From an uncultured Alistipes sp. (lineage in GTDB: Bacteria > Bacteroidota > Bacteroidia > Bacteroidales > Rikenellaceae), in contig CATKXN010000088.1 in NCBI GenBank assembly GCA_949840605.1, positions 1 through 11,366 on the forward strand: a stretch of DNA of 11,366 bases, given 5' to 3'. The position numbers were made by a program, and so were the translations under genes. The notes below the pieces were generated by a model that was given only the letters and a program-made list of their open reading frames with translations, was not told where the DNA came from and did not search any database. Below, in pieces: positions 7,801 to 11,366 of the stretch. Positions within the stretch are counted from its first letter, which is position 1; every line of letters begins with the position of its first letter.

Positions 7801-7831
7801 TTTGCCCCTTTTACTTAAACGATTAAGTTTG
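7801..7831 (+). promoter_or_regulatory. Promoter of the MFS permease gene
   Basis: TTTG at 7801-7804, a 19-base spacer and TAAGTTTG at 7824-7831 match the Bacteroidota consensus exactly. Transcription would start near 7835-7838, about 27 bases before the ATG at 7865. The leader is A-rich with no Shine-Dalgarno, as usual in this phylum. The permease can thus be transcribed independently of the regulator gene upstream, although a T-run without a real stem at 7797-7803 suggests some read-through from that gene. Confidence 0.82.
7813..7828. promoter_or_regulatory. Candidate LacI-family operator in the permease promoter
   Basis: ACTTAAACGATTAAGT is a 16-base palindrome with a central CG (7820-7821). 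Every pair matches except the A/A flanking the CG. This is the form expected of a LacI-family operator. It covers the end of the spacer and the start of the -7 box, so binding would repress. The neighbouring regulator gene is the obvious candidate protein. A related site sharing AACGATT lies at 6502-6517. Confidence 0.65.
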
Positions 7832-7864
7832 TAACCGAAAACAAGTAACCCAAAAAACAGACAA

Positions 7865-9031
7865 ATGAACAAGGAAATTTCACTGCGCAAGATTCTCCCC
7901 GTGATGTTCGGATTCTTCATCATGGGCTTCGTGGACATCGTCGGCGTCTCGACGAGCTATGTCAAGAACGACTTCGCGGGCATGAACGACACGATGGTCA
8001 ACCTCATCTCGCTCTCCTGCTTCCTCTGGTTCTTCCTGCTCTCGATCCCCACGGGGATGCTGATGAACCGCATCGGCCGCAAAAAAACCGTCCTGCTGAG
8101 TTTCGCCCTCCATGTGGCCGCGATGATCGTCCCGCTCATCGCCTACGACTTCACGGCCGTGCTGATCGCCTTCGCCCTGATCGGCATCGGCAACACGCTG
8201 CTGCAGGTGTCGCTCAACCCGCTGGTGACCAACGTCATCGCCGGGGACAAACTCACCGGGACGCTGACTCTCGGACAGTTCGTGAAGGCCGTCAGCTCGT
8301 TCCTCGGCCCGATCATCGCGGCCGCCGTGACGGGCAGCTTCCTCGGCTGGAAGATGATCTTCCCGATCTACGCCGCCATCTCGCTGCTGGCCCTCGTCTG
8401 GCTGTGGCTGACCCCGATCGCCGAGCATAAGGTCGCCGACCCCGGCATTTCGATCGGACACACCTTCTCGCTGCTCCGGGACAAATACATCGTGGCCTTC
8501 TTCATCGGCATCCTCGTCCTGGTGGGCGTCGACGTGGGCATGGGCATCACCTTCCCCAAACTGCTGATGGAACGCTGCGGCCTGCCCCTCACGGACGCCG
8601 GCATGGGCAACAGCGTCTACTTCTTCGCACGCACGGTGGGCGCATTCCTCGGGGGTCTCCTGCTGAGGAAGCTCCCCGAACGCAAATTCTTCACGGCCAG
8701 CGTGTTCGTTGCCCTGGCAGGTCTCGTGGGCATGATCTTCCTCCACGGACTCTGGGCCGTACTGGCCTGCGTGGCCGTATTCGGAGTCGGTTACGCCAAC
8801 CTGTTCTCGATCATCTTCTCGATCTCGATGCAGCGCGTTCCCGAACGGGCGAACGAGGTTTCGGCCCTGCTGATCGTCGGCGTGGCGGGCGGAGCCGTCA
8901 TTCCGCCGGTGCTGGGCGTCATCACCGACGCTTTCGGGTCGCAGGGCGCCGCCATCGTCGCGCTGAGCATCGTATGGCTCTATCTGGTGTTCCTCATCGG
9001 CGCGGTCAACGCCCATTCGAAAAAAGCCTGA
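7865..9031 (+). CDS. MFS sugar permease, fucose permease (FHS)-like
   Basis: An inner-membrane transporter of 388 residues with about 12 hydrophobic segments. It probably imports a sugar by cation symport; the neighbours suggest L-rhamnose or a related deoxysugar. The MFS loop motif GMLMNRIGRKKTV lies at 64-76. NPLVTNV followed by TLTLGQFVKAVSSFLGP (118-149) resembles the NP(Y/F)(L/V)T...RLNLAQAFN...GP block of the FHS family. In the first membrane segment Asp24 sits where E. coli FucP has its essential Asp46 (NDILLP). The position of FucP Glu135, four residues before NP, is Gln114 here. The C-terminus is short (NAHSKKA). The start at ATG 7865 follows an A-rich leader. It has its own promoter with a probable operator and ends before the terminator at 9057-9088. 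The substrate cannot be fixed from sequence. Confidence 0.85.
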   Translation: MNKEISLRKILPVMFGFFIMGFVDIVGVSTSYVKNDFAGMNDTMVNLISLSCFLWFFLLSIPTGMLMNRIGRKKTVLLSFALHVAAMIVPLIAYDFTAVLIAFALIGIGNTLLQVSLNPLVTNVIAGDKLTGTLTLGQFVKAVSSFLGPIIAAAVTGSFLGWKMIFPIYAAISLLALVWLWLTPIAEHKVADPGISIGHTFSLLRDKYIVAFFIGILVLVGVDVGMGITFPKLLMERCGLPLTDAGMGNSVYFFARTVGAFLGGLLLRKLPERKFFTASVFVALAGLVGMIFLHGLWAVLACVAVFGVGYANLFSIIFSISMQRVPERANEVSALLIVGVAGGAVIPPVLGVITDAFGSQGAAIVALSIVWLYLVFLIGAVNAHSKKA

Positions 9032-9056
9032 CCCGGAATTCTCCCGGCAACGTCGG

Positions 9057-9088
9057 ACGGGTGCATCCATAGGGGATGCACCCGTTTT
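9057..9088 (+). terminator. Intrinsic terminator of the permease gene
   Basis: A perfect 12-bp stem (ACGGGTGCATCC at 9057-9068 with 9074-9085) around the loop ATAGG, followed directly by a run of T (9085-9088). It lies 26 bases after the permease stop codon and 14 bases before a second hairpin that faces the other way. Confidence 0.88.
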
Positions 9089-9096
9089 CGCATCAT

Positions 9097-9127
9097 AAAA
9101 AACTCCCGCGCCTTTCGGTGCGGGAGT
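9097..9127 (-). terminator. Intrinsic terminator of the minus-strand lipoprotein unit
   Basis: ACTCCCGCGCC (9102-9112) pairs with GGTGCGGGAGT (9117-9127) over a TTTC loop, 11 pairs including one G-T. On the minus strand the stem is followed by a run of at least five T (bases 9097-9101). It lies 22 bases after the lipoprotein stop at 9150. Together with the hairpin at 9057 it insulates the two convergent units. Confidence 0.88.
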
Positions 9128-9149
9128 CGCTGAAATCCGGTGCTGCGGA

Positions 9150-10421
9150 TTATTTGTTGCCCGGAGCTTCGTTTTTTTCCGTATAAGGATCGTCCACCTG
9201 CCATTTGTTCGCGGGCGAGCCGTCCCCGTTCTTGTTCGCATTGGCGAGCGCATCGGGCATCTCCTTGGCGGAGGGAACGGTGCCCAGCAGCTCGTCGCGG
9301 TGGGGGTCGATCGTCGAATAGACCTTGATCGTCGCGCCGCGGTTTTTCCAGGCATTGTAAATCTGCGTCCAGGAGCCGTCCAGCGTATGCTCGATCAGGA
9401 AATGCGAGTCGATCAGGATCGTGGCGTTATCGGCCACATTAAAACCCTGATTGGCGTTGTTCCAGACCATCGCCATCTCCCCGGCTTTCGTCGGCTTATC
9501 CGCATAGGTTCCGGACTGGTTGCGGCGGATGTCGAGGTAGGTCACGGCCGAATTGGGGGCGCTGACCCCGCCGCCGGTTTCAAAATTACTTACTTCCAGC
9601 CAAGTGAGCCAGTCGCAGTTATGCACGTCGACATAGGTCAACTTGGGGCTGTCGTAGGTACGGATACGGTAGGCATAGGGAGGACCTACGAACTTTTCGA
9701 GGCTGGCGGCACGCTCCAGATAGAGTTCGATACCTTTGGCCTCCCATTTCGAGAGGTCGATCTCCTTGATGTTGGGCATGCCCCAGGCGGCGACACCGCC
9801 CTTCAACGCCTTGAAATGCTCGATACCCTCCAGCGACACGGCGGCGCAATCGGAAAGGTCCAGAGCGAACGAACCTCCGCCGTGCACCATCGCGGCCGCG
9901 CTGTTGACGTCGAGCAGACCGAGCGAGGAAAATTTCACATTCGGATTCCGTTTGGCGTCGGCCAGCACGCTGCGCAGGGCCACATCGGGAATATAGCCCT
10001 CTTCGACGCTCGGAAGCGTGAAAGTGATGTCGCCCGAAATCGCCATTCTGTCGTAGCCTACCCGGTCGAGGTACACCTTGACCGTTCTGTCGAGGTAGGC
10101 GGCGGCGACATGGACGCCGAACGAAATGCGCGATGACTTGAGCGTCAGCGCGTCGACCGGAATCCGGTCATAAGCGAGCGTTCCGTCCTTGTCGTAACCG
10201 ATGTAGACGTAGTCCTCGGAATCGAATCCCGAACCCGTAATCTCGATCGCATCGGCGATGCCGGCCTTTACGGAGCCTTTTACCTCGTTGGTGATTTCCA
10301 CCGGAGGATACTTGCCTTTGCCCGGCGGCGGCGGGGTTTCGTTTTCCTTGTCATCGCCGCAGGCGGCGAACAGTGTCCCGGACAGCAGGAAGAGGCCGAA
10401 GAGTTTGAATGCAGATTTCAT
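9150..10421 (-). CDS. Surface lipoprotein with IPT/TIG-like and leucine-rich-repeat-like regions
   Basis: 423 residues if started at ATG 10419-10421, which opens directly on a signal peptide (MKSAFKLF). An in-frame upstream ATG at 10466 would add 15 polar residues before the signal and overlap the hairpin at 10466-10509, so it is disfavoured. The lipobox is LFAAC with Cys21. The following GDDKE resembles the acidic export signal that sends Bacteroidota lipoproteins to the outer surface. Pro-rich linker at 29-40, then an IPT/TIG-like beta region at about 50-135 (IEITGSGFDSEDYVYIG), the conserved link EGYIPD at 141-146, and an irregular LRR-like region at about 150-275 (SLEGIEHF, IKEIDLSKW, LTYVDVHNCDWL). 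The C-terminal part (ILIDSHF, YNAW, GATIKVYST) is shared with its neighbour. The function is unknown; binding to a host or dietary ligand is a guess. No enzyme motif is visible. It is probably transcribed with the paralogue upstream. Confidence 0.85.
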   Translation of the reverse strand: MKSAFKLFGLFLLSGTLFAACGDDKENETPPPPGKGKYPPVEITNEVKGSVKAGIADAIEITGSGFDSEDYVYIGYDKDGTLAYDRIPVDALTLKSSRISFGVHVAAAYLDRTVKVYLDRVGYDRMAISGDITFTLPSVEEGYIPDVALRSVLADAKRNPNVKFSSLGLLDVNSAAAMVHGGGSFALDLSDCAAVSLEGIEHFKALKGGVAAWGMPNIKEIDLSKWEAKGIELYLERAASLEKFVGPPYAYRIRTYDSPKLTYVDVHNCDWLTWLEVSNFETGGGVSAPNSAVTYLDIRRNQSGTYADKPTKAGEMAMVWNNANQGFNVADNATILIDSHFLIEHTLDGSWTQIYNAWKNRGATIKVYSTIDPHRDELLGTVPSAKEMPDALANANKNGDGSPANKWQVDDPYTEKNEAPGNK

Positions 10422-10465
10422 TGCTGTAATTGTTAGATTGGTTTTTGTTATTCGGTCGTATCGCA

Positions 10466-10509
10466 AACCGGTACGGCGTCCCTCGTGAAAGGGAATCGCC
10501 GTACCGGTT
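10466..10509. repeat. Strong inverted repeat between the two lipoprotein-type genes
   Basis: A perfect 13-bp stem, AACCGGTACGGCG (10466-10478) with 10497-10509, with a further inner CCCT/AGGG pairing (10480-10483 with 10490-10493). It begins 11 bases after the stop of the upstream gene. The minus-strand T-run lies before the hairpin (10512-10517), not after it, so it lacks the form of a normal intrinsic terminator. It may stabilise the 3' end of the upstream message, allow partial read-through, or be a weak terminator. I saw no TAnnTTTG promoter for the downstream gene in the 99-bp gap. Confidence 0.7.
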
Positions 10510-10520
10510 CGAAAAAACGG

Positions 10521-11366
10521 TTACTCGGTTTCCGAGGGAACCCAGCCGTTGGCGCCCGTCAGCGTCAGTGCACCCTGGTCGTCCTTGTACATCGGGACGG
10601 TGCCCAGCTTCTTGGCGATGTTCTTCGACGAATAGACATCGATCGTGGCACCGCGCGTCCAGGCATTGTAAACGCCCTTGAAGCTGCCGTTTTCTCCGCC
10701 CTGACGTTTCTCCGTGATAAACGAGTAGTCGACCAGGATATGTACGTTGTCCGGAAGCTGCATGACGGCACCCGACTCGAAAACCGTATACTGGTTGTCG
10801 CCGTCGCAGTATTCATGAGGCTCCTTCTCCTTGTCCTTGAAAGTGCCGGCATGCTCCCGGCGAATGTCGAAGGTCTCGATAGCGGGGTCGTTGAAGCACT
10901 GCAGATTGTGCATCCATTTGTTGAGGTGCAGATCCACCGTCTTCAGCTTGGTGCAGTCGTAAATGTCCAGCCGCGAGATCGTCGGGCCGGCAATCACCTC
11001 CTCCAGGGCACCGGAACGCTCCATCGTGACAAACAGATACTGATCCGTCTTGAGTTTCGAGAAATCGGCCTTTACCAGACTGGAGGTCTCGTGGGCTATG
11101 ATGCGGCCGCAGTGCGTGAACAGCTCGATGCCCTCGAGCGACGTAGCCCCGCTCGCATAGAGGTTGATGGTCTCGACCGAGGCGGCTCCTGCAACGTCGA
11201 TCAGGCCGTAGGAGTTGAAGAGCGGTGCGATCGTGGCATTGCCCTGCTGCGGATGGGTCGACATCAGCGTGGCCCGGAAATAGGGATCGGGGATATAGCC
11301 CTCGGCGACGGTCGGCATCGTGAAAGTCAGGTCGTTGGTGAGCTCCATTTTCTTCGTCTCCCGGTC
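10521..11366 (-). CDS. Paralogue of the adjacent lipoprotein, N-terminus outside window
   Basis: The frame is open to the window edge. The first ATG (11348) is internal, because the preceding codons (DRETKK) align with DRVGYDR of the neighbouring protein. 281 residues are visible. About 120 residues, presumably the signal peptide, lipobox and IPT/TIG-like region, are missing. The visible part matches the neighbour in order: LTFTMPTVAEGYIPD against ITFTLPSVEEGYIPD, then the LRR-like region (SLEGIELF, TVDLHLNKWMHNL), FDIRREHAGTFKDK against LDIRRNQSGTYADK, then ILVDYSFI, YNAWTRGATIDVYSS and LGTVP. It ends shortly after, lacking about 20 C-terminal residues found in the neighbour. Function unknown, presumably a surface-exposed lipoprotein like its paralogue. 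It lies upstream in the same direction with a 99-bp gap, and arose by tandem duplication followed by strong divergence. Confidence 0.85.
   Translation of the reverse strand, partial: DRETKKMELTNDLTFTMPTVAEGYIPDPYFRATLMSTHPQQGNATIAPLFNSYGLIDVAGAASVETINLYASGATSLEGIELFTHCGRIIAHETSSLVKADFSKLKTDQYLFVTMERSGALEEVIAGPTISRLDIYDCTKLKTVDLHLNKWMHNLQCFNDPAIETFDIRREHAGTFKDKEKEPHEYCDGDNQYTVFESGAVMQLPDNVHILVDYSFITEKRQGGENGSFKGVYNAWTRGATIDVYSSKNIAKKLGTVPMYKDDQGALTLTGANGWVPSETE

Noticed and set aside
6538..7818. A 426-codon plus-strand frame overlapping the LacI-family gene
   Set aside because: It covers the same bases as a clear LacI-family protein in another frame, has a low-complexity Arg/Pro/His-rich translation, and starts upstream of the regulator promoter.
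7880..9355. A 491-codon minus-strand open frame opposite the permease gene
   Set aside because: Its translation is dominated by Asp, Glu, His and Arg as expected from the antisense of membrane protein codons, and it runs through both terminators.
10422..10466. Upstream ATG giving 15 extra residues on the lipoprotein
   Set aside because: The extra residues are polar and would precede the signal peptide; the start at 10421 gives a normal lipoprotein leader.
11346..11348. ATG as the start of the rightmost gene
   Set aside because: The frame remains open to the window edge and the upstream residues align with the paralogue, so this Met is internal.

Overview
The window looks like chromosomal DNA from a GC-rich gut Bacteroidota, most like Alistipes (Rikenellaceae). 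The evidence is two promoters of the Bacteroidota form TTTG-N19-TAnnTTTG, A-rich start regions with no clear Shine-Dalgarno, a lipoprotein with acidic residues after the lipobox cysteine (CGDDKE), and glycan-degrading families typical of this phylum. The genus is inferred from composition and protein style only.

Layout. Bases 1-122 hold the last 39 codons of an unidentified plus-strand gene, followed by a strong bidirectional terminator (142-176). Three minus-strand genes, tightly packed and read from right to left, fill 193-6378: a GH78-like alpha-L-rhamnosidase, a FucO-type lactaldehyde reductase, and a GH106-type alpha-L-rhamnosidase. A 388-bp divergent control region (6379-6766) separates them from two plus-strand genes: a LacI-family regulator (6767-7792) and an MFS sugar permease of the fucose permease (FHS) type (7865-9031). 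Two back-to-back hairpins at 9057-9127 terminate the permease transcript and the opposing unit. The right end (9150-11366) holds two minus-strand tandem paralogues of LRR-like proteins. The downstream one is a clear lipoprotein. The upstream one runs off the window.

How it fits together (inference). Two exported enzymes would release L-rhamnose from plant glycans or pectin side chains, the MFS permease would import a sugar, and FucO would reduce the L-lactaldehyde made from rhamnose or fucose to 1,2-propanediol, recycling NADH. The isomerase, kinase and aldolase are not in the window, and there is no SusC/SusD pair. The LacI-type protein is probably the local regulator. CG-centred imperfect palindromes sharing AACGATT overlap the -7 boxes of both the permease promoter and the candidate rhamnosidase-operon promoter, at almost the same offset. 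That shared site is the most interesting new signal here. No CRISPR array, RNA gene, transposon or attachment site was found.
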